From assembly GCA_003024985.2 (NCBI GenBank), contig PXIH01S0045572.1: DNA of 11,318 nucleotides; one strand, given 5' to 3'. Positions 1 through 9,521 of the stretch are shown one piece after another. Every line of letters starts with the position of its first letter. The first letter of the stretch is position 1. Source of the stretch: Euperipatoides rowelli. Taxonomy: Eukaryota; Onychophora; Udeonychophora; Euonychophora; Peripatopsidae. A program made the translations under genes and the position numbers. Under the pieces are notes generated by a model that was not told where the DNA came from, ran no database searches, and saw only the letters and a program-made list of their open reading frames with translations.

Positions 1-605
1 CTACAATTAATTCTAAATTATTGGCAGTAATATTTCCTAAGGTGACATCCACTTTGATCTTTCCGACTGGGAAATCAATTAGTTGGTTGAATGTTAACTT
101 TACATTGGTTTTCTCCAATTTCACATTTTTTAAATGTTTATTATAGATTTTGACGAGGATCACTGAGATCGAGGCGCTGGTATCGAGCTCAAAATTTATT
201 GTGGTCATTTAGCTTTACCTTTATTAGAATTGGTTGGACGCTGGTGCCCTCTAGTTGTTTTATTGAGAATTTATTTACTATATTACATTCGTTGATATCC
301 GTTTCTTCTTGTTCAATTGTGCTGATGGGACGACGCGGTCTGTTTGGAAATGTGCTAGGCCTGTCATTTTGCTTACNGTCAGATTCTCTTTTGCGGCAGA
401 TAGACGTGATGTGGCCTTTTTTGTTACAGTAAAAACAGGTGGCTTCTTTAAATTTGCAAAAGNCTGATGCGTGTGGAGATCCGCAGTGGGTGCATATTTT
501 TTTAACAGGTCGGCTTTTCTGTTGCACGCCGTGTATTTCTGCTTCTCGATAATAATTATCTGTAGGTTGTGATAAGGTGTCAGCTTCTCTTGGACTATGA
601 GACAT
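1..605 (-). pseudogene. Ty3/gypsy-like retrotransposon fragment: Gag zinc knuckles and start of protease
   Basis: Read on the minus strand from an ATG at 605, the fragment has two Cys-His knuckles. The first is C-x2-C-x3-H-x4-C (starting CTHC), and the second is a classical C-x2-C-x4-H-x4-C (starting CFYC), with basic residues after it. This is a nucleocapsid signature. Downstream comes a retropepsin-like start with FELDTSAS, where the usual catalytic motif is DTG followed by A or S, so Gly is replaced by Ser. The reading frame shifts by one base near 190-200 beside an A/T run, between the knuckles and the DTS motif. After the shift, the frame stays open to the left window edge with a KLEKTNVKL / GKIKVDV pattern typical of gypsy proteases. 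The rest of pol would lie to the left. The N-terminal capsid part of Gag is not recognisable above 605, so the copy looks truncated. A pyrimidine-rich stretch ending in AG just upstream could be chance. The ATG at 605 is only the first ATG after the lost part, not a proven start. Two ambiguous bases fall inside. Confidence 0.8.
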
Positions 606-619
606 TACAAAATTCAAAT

Positions 620-3300
620 AAACTAAAAGATTAAAAAAGATAGCCTATAAACTTTTCTAAATGTACTATAAACACCTACCTAAATCATATAAAATTATAA
701 CAAATTTAAGTATTAACCTACTTTTGTTTGATATCAATATCAAAGTTTATAAATAATATACATAAAAATTAAATAGAAAAAGAAATGGCTGCCTAATTTA
801 ACAGTACAAAGTCCTAATTACTACAAACTTAATTATCAGATCCCAGAAAATAAAAAGATTAAGTACTGTTGAAATGTTAATGGTATTGTATTTAATTTAC
901 TTCTAAAACAAGGTATTAAAAAATAAAAAACTGCCCAAATAACTTATGATTATACAAAATACTTTAAGAAAATAAAATTATCCCAATTTAATCTGTTAAT
1001 TTATAAAATGGAAAAAAAAATCTTTAAAGGGGTTTTTGAAGTGTTTCTGAAAACTCATTCGCATTACATGATTTTAATGCGTTCACACCTTTTCTTTGGT
1101 TCTTTATTAATTTATACAGTTACATGTTTTCCTTTGATCTCTCTCCGCATTCCTAGATTTCTATTCAATAACACTTAGCCATAAGGTTATCCTTGTTATT
1201 TACTCTAATAACCTTTATTTATCTGCGCTGCTTGATCAAATTTATACGGTACTTCAAAATGTTGCTGTCAAGACAACTTTTGATTTCCCTTGGTTATCCA
1301 TTGTTTCTAAAGTTGTGCTCAAAATTATTTTCACCTCTCATCAGTTTCCAAATGAATAGTACTGTCTTCCATGAAACAGCACATCTTTTGATGAATACTA
1401 GTTTGTTTAAGGTAATCTTAATCTCCATTCCCTTTACCCTCATGCTTTGATAACATCTATATTATATCTGTTTTTGGTTAATGTTGCTGCAGTAATTTTT
1501 CATCTTGCCAACATGAACACAATAGTGTCTCTTTGTCATTTTGATCCAAGTGTTTTAGAGGATATCCTCTTGGATACCTTATATGGTCCATGAAAGTTGA
1601 AACAAAATCCTTGAGTTCTGGTCTTTTCCTCCTTCAACTGCCTATACAATAGACAGTTATCAACTTATTGGCATTCACTCTGGTATTCCTTTTGATGCTT
1701 ATCTGCCATTCCTTCAATGTTGCAACAACATTTATATTTCTTAACATGTTGCTGATGCCCTCATAATTTATCTTTTAAGCTAAAGTTTTATCATCTTTTT
1801 CAACATCCTGAAAGATCTCTTGATACCATAAATAAAATACATTAACTTAGAGATGTTTGAAATTTCTGCATTGCAGCATCTCAATCGCACTAAAATGTTC
1901 ACAATATCCATAAATCCATCTTGTTTTTTATCATCTTTTTCAACATCATGGTGAGAATATGGAGATCAAATTTTCCTTCTCAACAGTAGCCTTTCCTGTT
2001 AAACCATTGATCTTACCAATAATTAATTCACTGCTGATTGTGTGCAAATTCTACATGTAACTTGTGGTCCCATTGTTGAGAAGCATGACTACAGAGAAAA
2101 GTTAAGATTCATTTAAATTTTAATTAGACCATTCTAAGGAGGTAACCATCTGAAATTTATCCCGATGTATTGCACACTTTATTAAAACAATATCTATAAA
2201 AATTTTCCCACAGTCCATAAATAAATAATAGGGATATCCAAATCTTTCAATTTATCCTATTTTGAATTTTTTTATTACAACTTTTTGCTGGTATTCCAAG
2301 GGAATCTATATCCGGTCAATAAATCAATGACTGATTTCTTACCTCCATTTCAATTATTATAATGTCTGTTGATATACAGTAGCTAACTAACACAAATTTT
2401 CTTTTGTAGCTCTCATGTATGCTAATAAATAACTTGCATGTCATTAGGAATATTACTTTACATCTGTCTTAAATGTTTCCAAAAGTATTCATTCAAAACC
2501 TTGTATATATTAATAGAATAATGATTCCGTTTGAATTCATTGTGTATATTTGAGTATTCATTACACTTAATACATATATCCTGTTTACTACCTTGTCTAA
2601 TTTGTTACCCATTATTACCTCTTGGGCTTTAACTAACCCATCAATCAAAGTGTACAAAGAGATACTGTGACTATCTCAACTGGAAGTTATAGTCTTGCCA
2701 ATCTCATCATTTTTTTTTAATTCTTTATCTGTAAATTGTGTCCATTTTAATGGACCTGTAGAGGGTCCATTAAAATGGAACTAATAATTAAGGTTTAAAA
2801 TGTTTGAGTGTTGACCAAACCTCATCTTTAGTCTCCCCTATGTTTAACCTATTTTGATCCGTGATTATTACTTTTTTATATCTGACTAGCTGAAATATCA
2901 GCCTCAGATTTGTTAAATGCTCATTAGAATATTGCCATTGTATTCATATTTTGCTCAATAATGACTAGTGTCTAATTAACTGAAATCTACTATGTTTAAT
3001 ATCTCCTTCACCTTACAATTTTTTTCATGACTTATGCTTTCATGGCTTAGAGGTGGCAGAATTATTATCACTTTGTCCTCCAGTCATAAGACTGCTTTGT
3101 TGTTTGGACCTATCTTAATTCTATATATTTTTAAATTTCTTATAATATATTCTTATTCATCTTTTGATGGACTTTCACTCCAATGGAGTGGTCTTCCAGG
3201 TCCATTGTCAGATAGTTTAATATCAATTACAACCTAACATAATGCTAATTCCCCATCCCAACCTCTCCATTCATATCTGAAACAACTCTCAATAAAAAAA
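620..3300. other. AT-rich region without a supportable gene
   Basis: About 2.7 kb of AT-rich DNA. Open frames are short and show no recognisable motif, codon pattern or splice-bounded exon. Parts of 1120-2150 have a less skewed composition than the flanks and may be eroded transposon coding sequence on the minus strand, but no domain could be identified. The only clear structure is the inverted repeat at 2741-2779. Confidence 0.5.
2741..2779. repeat. Perfect 16-bp inverted repeat with 7-nt loop
   Basis: Left arm TCCATTTTAATGGACC (2741-2756), loop TGTAGAG (2757-2763), right arm GGTCCATTAAAATGGA (2764-2779). All 16 positions pair. Each arm is itself nearly palindromic (TCCATT-TT-AATGGA), so several folded forms are possible. 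No flanking gene or T-tract suggests a transcription terminator. It could be the fused ends of a foldback element or a chance cruciform sequence. Confidence 0.85.
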
Positions 3301-3355
3301 AATCAAAATCCATGTTGATAACATTATATCCCTTAGAAACCCAAAGGACATGCAC

Positions 3356-4185
3356 ATGTTAATAGAAAGAGATGATGTTAACATGGAGATGTTAATAGAA
3401 AGAGATGATAATATTGAGATTTTAATAGAAAGAGATGATAACATGGAGATGTTAATAGAAAGAGATGATAATATGGAGATTTTAATAGAAAGAGATGATA
3501 GCATGAAGATGTTAATAGAGATGATGTTAACATNAGAGATGATAGCATGAAGATGTTAATAGAGATGATGTTAACATGGAGATGTTAATAGAAAGAGATG
3601 ATAATATGGAGATTTTAATAGAAAGAGATCATGATGTTAATAGAAAGAGGATGTTAACATGGAGATGTTAATTGAAAGAGATGATAATTTGGAGATTTTA
3701 ATAGAAAGAGATAACATGGAGATGTTAATAGAAAGAGATGATGTTAACATGGAGATGTTAATAGAAAGATATAATATGGAGATTTTAATATAAAGAGATG
3801 ATAACATGGAGATATGATGTTAACATGGAGATGTTAATAGAAAGAGATGTTAACATGGAGATGTTTTAAATAGAAAGGGATGATAACATGGAGATGTTAA
3901 TAGAAAGATGATAACATGGAGATGTTAATAGAAAGAGATGATGTTAACATGGAGACGTTAATAGAAAGAGATGATGTTAACAAAGATATGATGTTAATAT
4001 GGAGATGTTAATAGAAAGGTATGATAACATGGATATGTTAATAGAAAGAGATGATAACATGGAGATGTTAATAGAAAGAGATGATAACATGGAGATGTTA
4101 ATAGAAAGAGATGATGTTAACATGGAGATGTTAATAGAAAGAGGATGTTAACATGGAGATGTTAATAGAAAGACGTGATGTTAAC
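3356..4185. repeat. Minisatellite, about 26 units of about 30 bp
   Basis: The basic unit is ATGTTAATAGAAAG followed by AGATGATAACATGGAG. I count about 26 recognisable units by eye. Lengths vary from about 22 to 44 bp, with common 27, 30, 31 and 33-bp forms that differ by gain or loss of GATG or GATGTT blocks. In the first half, units starting ATGTTAAT often alternate with units starting ATTTTAAT, giving a partial 60-bp higher-order period. The last units (about 4040-4170) are the most uniform, suggesting recent expansion there. Where the GTTAAC variant occurs, TTAACAT-GGAG-ATGTTAA forms a 7-bp-arm hairpin. Part of the array is open in several frames because the unit is often a multiple of three, but unit-length changes break every frame, so I do not call it coding. 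It lies in what should be the intron before the receptor exon at 4381. Confidence 0.93.
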
Positions 4186-4380
4186 CAATATTTTTCATTC
4201 CAGTCTGCCACTGCATTCAAGCACCCTCTTATTTTTCTTACAACTATGCAGACATAAGATTTAAAAACACCATATATTATATCCAAAACCTCATTTTTTC
4301 CATGTTTCAATCAATCGTACTCTATGTCTCTTCCAATATGGGTCAATCATTAATTCTTACTCGGCTCCTTTCTATTACAG

Positions 4381-4536
4381 GTGGTTTATTTGATGATGCT
4401 GATGAATTGAAGATGATTGCTTTTTTGGATGCAGTTGATAGGATTAACAATGACAAATCTATTCTACCAAAGACAAAACTGATACCAATCCTTGAAGTGA
4501 TTCATACTCATGACAGTTTTTATGCTTCAAAGAAAG
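4381..4536 (+). CDS. Exon of a kainate-type ionotropic glutamate receptor, amino-terminal domain
   Basis: A 156-bp exon bounded by a pyrimidine-rich acceptor (TTTCTATTACAG, ending at 4380) and a donor (AAAG/GTAAG, GT at 4537). Both junctions are phase 1, so the exon can be skipped or included without changing frame. It encodes about 52 residues beginning GGLFDDADEL, continuing FLDAVDRINNDKSILPKTKL and ending HDSFYASKK. Known kainate receptor subunits carry the same order near the start of the mature protein: GG(I/L)F, an AF-AV--IN segment, LLP-T-L and then DSF-ASK. This is the first lobe of the extracellular LIVBP-like (ANF receptor) domain, which in the family mediates subunit assembly and lies outside the cell. 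The signal-peptide exon and the following exons are not visible in the window, so introns must be long. The frame is open upstream of the acceptor, but those residues look like intron read-through. Closeness to a particular kainate paralogue, or to a related AMPA-like clade, cannot be decided from one exon. Confidence 0.78.
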
Positions 4537-4899
4537 GTAAGATGTTTTATTTATTTAGTGTCCTATTATTGCTAGTAAAAAAAACAAAAAAAACAGGCAG
4601 TTTCTTATTCAATTTTAAATAGCTGTTAAATTATGGACATTCACGAATGATGTAAAAAATTTAAAATTTAATAGAAAATCATTTATGTTTGCAAATATTG
4701 TTTTTATAGTGTTTGGATTATTGTGAGAACATTATTATACAATCTAATTAGCTAAGGAATCATACTTAATTACACTAAGTGGAAATTTTTAAATTTTATT
4801 TCTGCTTTACAATAAAAGTGTTTTGTCAAGTCATCTTTTGTTCTGCATTCATTGTGAACATTCATCATCACCTGTGACGAATGGAGATACAATCCGTTA
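4537..4899. other. Presumptive intron, no further feature seen
   Basis: AT-rich DNA directly after the splice donor. No second exon of the receptor, no clear repeat and no RNA gene was recognised. Confidence 0.5.
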
Positions 4900-5400
4900 C
4901 AAGGGCTCCTCAACTCTTGGAATTACACAGTTGGATAAATAATAAGGCTAGATTCCACTTTACGGTTCCGGAATTCAAAATGGCCACCAAGTCCAGACAT
5001 AAATTTTGATTATTTGTATAAGCGTATGCGTATCAAACTTACCATTATCCTTTCATCCAAAATTTGACATTCATTGAATGATTTGAACAAGCGACTGCAT
5101 ATCAAACTTAACATTATCCTATGTTCGTCAGCAATTTTTAATTTATTTCTACTACCACTTGGCATTGATAGAGACATGCTGAATACAAAGGACTGAAATA
5201 AATGAATAATCATTAAAATTGTTTAAAATAAACTTACCAGACATTAAATAATTGCACAAATTAATAAGCGTTTTACGGAAATGGTGCGCCTGTGCATAAG
5301 GTGATGCAATATTAGCATACCGTAATTGGTTGGGCCTGGGATGCACAAATAATTGCTTAGTGCCGCATGTGGCCCACGGGCCGCGAGTTTGACACCCCTG
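4900..5400 (-). mobile_element. Decayed, internally deleted hAT-family transposon
   Basis: The right end, CCGCGAGTTTGACACCCCTG (5381-5400), reads on the minus strand as CAGGGGTGTCAAACTCGCGG, a terminal repeat type widely seen in hAT elements of animals. Just inside it is a GGCCC-AC-GGGCC subterminal palindrome (5371-5382). On the minus strand, 5010-5213 encodes a stretch with FS-M followed by RNKLKIADEHRIMLSLI, resembling the C-terminal hAT dimerisation region (FS-MK--KS--RS-LTDEHL---LR). The coding orientation fits a 5' terminus at 5400. The transposase body is missing. The C-terminal segment is partly duplicated (5025-5068 and 5089-5135 share TATCAAACTTA and CATTATCCT). The left end is uncertain: CAAGGGCTCCTCAACTC at 4900 is only a weak mirror of the right end, and no 8-bp target duplication matches TTTTAGAC after 5400. 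Confidence 0.65.
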
Positions 5401-6227
5401 TTTTAGACCATGTGCTCTTATCTTAGCTCCATGGTGCCCACTGACTTAAAATGGCAGCTTTTAACCAATGAGTTAGAATAATAAAAACGTTAAGTGTTAT
5501 AGTTATTGTTTAGGATATTGTTAATGTAATATTTTTGTAAAGCAAAGGCTAATTCGGTAATATAATGTAATGTAGTCTACCATAAATTTAATTTTTTTTT
5601 TTAATAGCTAGGGTTTGTTGTGGAAATTTTTTTTTTAAAATGCATAAAAAAAAAGTTATCTAAAGATAAAATTAAGACTATTGCTATCCTCAGTCTGAGA
5701 TTACAATTTGAAGATTCCACATTTTTTTTGGGTCTGAGATTAATTTGATGACAAAATAGCCTCTACAGCTGTTTTCTTTGTTCTGATTTAACATGTAAAT
5801 AAAGGTATTTTCAACTTGTATTAAAGGTCATTTTGATTTTTTTAAAAAAACATATTGGACCATAATAGCACAAAGGATGAATTTGATTATGATTTTTTAC
5901 AAGTATTTAAACAATTAGTCCATATGATATCCAGCTTTACGCTGACAAATATAGCAAATATTCTATAGTTAAGTATAGCAAGCTGTATTCATTAATAGCC
6001 TATGATGTCACAAAATATCTCCCCTGGTGTGTAAAGTGGACAATGTTGTTTTAAGGGTGAGGAGCTAAAGACAATTATTTTAAAAATTGAATTGTAAATA
6101 ACTTTTTTGTTTTTAATTTATTTATTTTTTTTTCTGGTGGAAATTTTTTTTTTAGTAAAAATCTTTGAAAATCAATAATTAAAAAAAATTTAAAAAATCC
6201 GTTACATTTGACCTTTATTTTTATTTT
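5401..6227. other. AT-rich region, no gene seen
   Basis: Rich in T and A homopolymers (for example near 5590-5650, 5835-5855 and 6115-6200). A short motif, GTGGAAATTTTTTTTT, occurs twice (near 5618 and 6137). No coding or RNA feature is supportable. Confidence 0.5.
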
Positions 6228-6500
6228 GGGTTGTATGGACGTTTTGATACTTCACACTTGTAATATTATTAAAGAATGCCAGCTTTATATTACTGTAAAT
6301 ACCTATTTTTTGTTTTATCTAATTTTTCGAGGGGGGGGGGGGGACTTGATACTTCCTCTTGCAACATTATATTATATTAAATACCTACAGTTTTGGTTGG
6401 TGTATTTGTTTTACAGGGGGGGGGTGCCTGCCCCCTTTCCTTTTCCCCCCTGTGGACGTTCATGGTCAGTTTGCAGTAATAAGTTTTATAGACGTTAAAA
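6228..6500. repeat. Diverged tandem repeat with poly-G tracts
   Basis: Two diverged units share GGAC, GATACTTC, CTTG-AA-ATTAT and AAATACCTA in the same order (6237-6305 and 6341-6389). The second is preceded by an uninterrupted run of about 14 G. A third G run near 6415-6424 is followed by a C-rich stretch and another GGACGTT (about 6453). The unit start GGGTTGTATGGACGTTTTG (6228-6245 region) recurs at 7763-7781, so this belongs to a dispersed or repeatedly duplicated element. Encoded peptides in this region show no family resemblance. Confidence 0.6.
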
Positions 6501-7073
6501 AAAAATTAAAAAACATGTTAATTTTATGATTATTTCATCTATTGTTTAATCCATTTTTATTTCATACTTGAACATGTGACAATTACAGTACATGATCCTA
6601 AATTATTATTATTTTTTTTTGTATATTTGACTTTCTATTTGTAATCCAATCTTCTTTGTCTTATAATGGAATATATTTTGTGAGTGGGTTATGTGTGTTG
6701 ATCTAATGTTGGAAAATGAGTGGATTTACTGAAAGCTCTTCCAAACATGTCTACTCAAAAATTTATCAATTAATACCAGATGTGCCCTTTACCTAAACAT
6801 TGCAGGCTAACAATTATTACAGGGTATTTGTAGAAAGAGGAACTTTTTTTCTTCTTTTTTTTAAAGAATTAATAATCGTAGCATGATTTATTTTGACAGC
6901 AAAATGTGCTGCTGTGCTTACTGAATTTAATCAATTTATTTATAATGAACAATAAAATCTATACTAATTCATATTATCTCACAATTCTTAGCAGTTTGAT
7001 CTATATTTATCATAGATTGAATAGAACATAGTTTTCCATCCTGTATAAATTGTTTATTTTTAAAAACAAAGTA
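6501..7073. other. AT-rich region, no gene seen
   Basis: No recognisable coding, RNA or repeat structure beyond short homopolymer runs. Confidence 0.5.
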
Positions 7074-7081
7074 TTAAAAAA

Positions 7082-7404
7082 ACTAGCGTCTGGGTATCAT
7101 ACTTACCATTGTGCATTCCTCCCAAAACTNGCTGTTGGTGGCCGTTGATAGGTTTAACTGTTGAGCTGACGGAAGTTATGTCATAATATCAAAATTGATG
7201 AAAAAAAAAGTATATTGCACCTCTTGATTATCATAGGGTTGGGGTATAGTGAATTTCACGTGTAGTTGGAGTTAGGGTTCAAAGGTAAGGTTAGGACTCA
7301 GGACCATGGTGCATCATGGACTCTAAATAATAAAATAAGGCATCTGAGCCCATACACCATTTGTGAGGAATGGGCAATGGTAAGTTTGATAACCAGACGC
7401 TAGT
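7082..7404. mobile_element. MITE, 323 bp with 46-bp terminal inverted repeats
   Basis: The left end begins ACTAGCGTCTGG and the right end closes CCAGACGCTAGT. Extending inwards, 7082-7127 and the reverse complement of 7359-7404 agree at about 40 of 46 positions, including TATCA, ACTTACCATTG and CATTCCTC blocks. Both sides are flanked by TTAAAAAA (7074-7081 and 7405-7412), which may be an 8-bp target duplication or, because of the A run, a TTAA or shorter one. There is no coding capacity. The interior has TTAGGG-like words (near 7270-7295) and one ambiguous base. The superfamily cannot be named: the ends do not start with CA as is usual for hAT, and TTAA would fit piggyBac or Kolobok-type integration. 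Confidence 0.88.
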
Positions 7405-7412
7405 TTAAAAAA

Positions 7413-7748
7413 TATATTGAAACATTTGTTTTTTCCTATGGTTTGGATAGGCTGAAGAAAGCAGTTTACCCGCTGAGAGCTTCGTCTTCTTTATAATTTA
7501 TTTGTTTTCTAAATGTTCATTTATAAGTATAGTATTAGTAAGCTATAAATTAATATACTGCATGTTCTATAAAATTTTCATCCATTACTCATTTTTCACT
7601 TATACTGTAGCCCTACTGTGTATTTAAGGCCCTCATCAGTACATTACTTTTTATAATGACTTTACTAATTCTCTATCATCATGCGCATTGTGAGACTATA
7701 TGGGCACAGGACAAACATTTTTATGGGCCCCTTTGACAGATTTTTTTT
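7413..7748. other. Region without recognised feature
   Basis: AT-rich sequence between the MITE and the G-rich tract. No exon, RNA gene or clear repeat was recognised. Confidence 0.5.
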
Positions 7749-7781
7749 GGGTGGGGGTGGGGGGGTTGTATGGACGTTTTG
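7749..7781 (+). repeat. G-rich tract and dispersed TGTATGGACGTTTTG motif
   Basis: GGGTGGGGGTGGGGGGG (7749-7765) is a G-quadruplex-capable run, since the last G block is long enough to supply two tetrad strands. It continues directly into GGGTTGTATGGACGTTTTG (7763-7781), which also occurs at 6228-6245. The word TTTGACAGATTT flanks this block on both sides (near 7731 and 7791), so the G-rich block may have been inserted or duplicated there. Confidence 0.6.
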
Positions 7782-7820
7782 TCTCCCATTTGACAGATTT
7801 GATTAGCTTTTTTTTTGGTT

Positions 7821-7842
7821 ATTATTATTTATTATTATTATT
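7821..7842. repeat. Short (ATT)n microsatellite
   Basis: About seven ATT units with one interruption. It is followed by AT-rich DNA without other signals. Confidence 0.8.
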
Positions 7843-7959
7843 CAGGGTTTATTAAACTAACATATATAAAATTACAAACATCAAATCGAGCATGCAAATT
7901 GGGCTTGATTCAAAAATAAAACAAAAGAATTAACATTCTAATATTAGTCGGGTTCACTA

Positions 7960-8260
7960 TGTTTGAATTTTTACTTTCGTGGGAATTTTGTGGAGAAAAT
8001 GAAAACTATACATTTTTGGAAACCTTTTAATATAAGCAATCAGAAAAACAATGTTTCCATTTGCCCTGATTCCTAGATGGCCGCCATCTTGGATTTTAAA
8101 AAATGGCTGCCATAAAAAAGGTTTTTGCCAATAACGCAGCTTCTAAATAACCTACAGCTTTTATTTTTGATAGCTAAACTACCATTTTCAGGTCCAAGTA
8201 ATCCAATGGTATCAAAATAAATAATCTAGATTCAACCACAATCTTATTTGACAGAAAATC
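7960..8260. repeat. Probable dispersed non-coding repeat with ATGGCCGCCAT core
   Basis: Contains AGATGGC-C-GCCATCT (8075-8089, 7-bp arms around one base), followed by TTGGATTTTAAAAAA and then ATGGCTGCCAT. I recall this word order (GGCCGCCATCTTGGATTTT) from interspersed repeats of several animal genomes, but cannot name a family. The limits given are approximate and no terminal repeats or target duplication were found. No coding potential is visible. Confidence 0.4.
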
Positions 8261-9521
8261 TACATTTTATTAAATGTTTTACAAGTGATTAGACATAAAT
8301 GTTCAACTAAGTTAGTGTCCATTATGTAATTTTATGAACCAACACTTAAGAACCAATATGTACTTCATGACAGAAATGGTTTAAATATTTTAGGCAAACA
8401 AGGAGTCTTTACATATTGTTACCATCAGCATCATCATCTGTTTCATACTTGTTCTGCATGTCATCATCATTCTACACTCACTACTGCACTGGCAAAGATC
8501 TGTGAGGGTAAGTTCTTTGTTCTGCAAGAACATCTGGCAGAATAACTTTTTTTTGCATTGACAGTTAACCATCTCAATCATGGCCTTTGGAGCTAGAAGG
8601 GCATCTGTCATGGTTAGTGTCAGCTGGCCATCGAACTCCTTGTGATAGGCATTATGCAGGGGATCCAACTGAGGATCCTGCAGAGAAATGCTGGCCTGAC
8701 TCCGCACTCTTACTTGAATATGGACTTTCAGGACATGTCTTAAAGTTGCAAGGTAGGGGTAGCTTGTCACTTTTTGCCATATGCTTGCAGAATAGATGCC
8801 ATCACAGCTCATAGATGGTCTTGATGTAGATGCCTTTAGGGGAGTAGGCTGCACAGACGAAGCTAGCCAGAGTGGCCAACATAGTTTACATCACTTCTGC
8901 CTCTGTTGAAAGCATCTACAGAGAACTGATAATATCTCCATGTTCCTTCATGTAGACTTGCAGCCAGTTTGCATTGCCTATGTGAGAGAACCTTCCATTG
9001 TTGTCAGTGCCAGTGAAGGTGTGGAAGGCTGGCAAAGCCTTTGCTTTTTCTGCCCCTATGGCTCTCCATATTGACTCTATCCTCATAACCCCAGAGGCCA
9101 TGGAGATTAACATGTTCATAAGCAAGAGGTCATAGTTTGCTATGACTAAAACTAAGACATCTGTGTTAGGGGAGAAGAAAACCATCTGTGCATTTGGTGG
9201 GTTGTGTTGTGATGCCAGGACAGTCTGGTAGATTAAAAGTGGTTCTGCTTCTTCATGATTGATATCCTGGACAAGCAAGTCTACATTGCTCCTGGTATGT
9301 CCNGAAGAAGAGGTGATGACCAGTTTGTGTGATGTACTGTTTACTCTAGAGTCTTTGTTGCTATCTAGATAGTTGGTCAGGTCAGCCTTCATCTTGTCAT
9401 ATGAAAGGAACCTGCTCATTGGGATGTGTTTTATGTTTGTGTCATCTCTGATAATGGATTGGTGCTCTTCCTTGCCTTATTTTTGCCCTGGTAGCATTCT
9501 TCAGATAATCATCTCTGTATG

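Noticed and set aside
1193-1450. Plus-strand open frame of 85 codons
   Set aside because: Hydrophobic composition follows from T-rich sequence. No motif, no splice signals and no family resemblance.
3289-3550. Open frames on both strands across the minisatellite, giving a repeated LIERDDNME-like peptide
   Set aside because: They result from repeat units that are multiples of three. Irregular unit lengths soon break the frame, and no splice or start context supports translation.
3356-4185. CRISPR-like array
   Set aside because: Units are directly adjacent and vary continuously, with no unique spacers. The setting is eukaryotic, so this is a minisatellite.
5193-5237. Possible 45-bp minus-strand intron (GTAAGT to TTTCAG) in the hAT relic
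   Set aside because: Joining the flanks does not place the upstream frame into the hAT-like frame, so the splice-like signals are probably chance in AT-rich DNA.
6208-6498. Plus-strand open frame of 96 codons
   Set aside because: It spans poly-G and tandem-repeat sequence. The Gly and Pro stretches are simple translations of G and C runs.
7260-7300. TTAGGG-like words suggesting an interstitial telomere repeat
   Set aside because: Only a few degenerate words inside a MITE, not a tandem array.
8587-8814. Plus-strand open frame of 75 codons
   Set aside because: It is the antisense shadow of the C-terminal part of the minus-strand pseudogene, whose own frames show family motifs.
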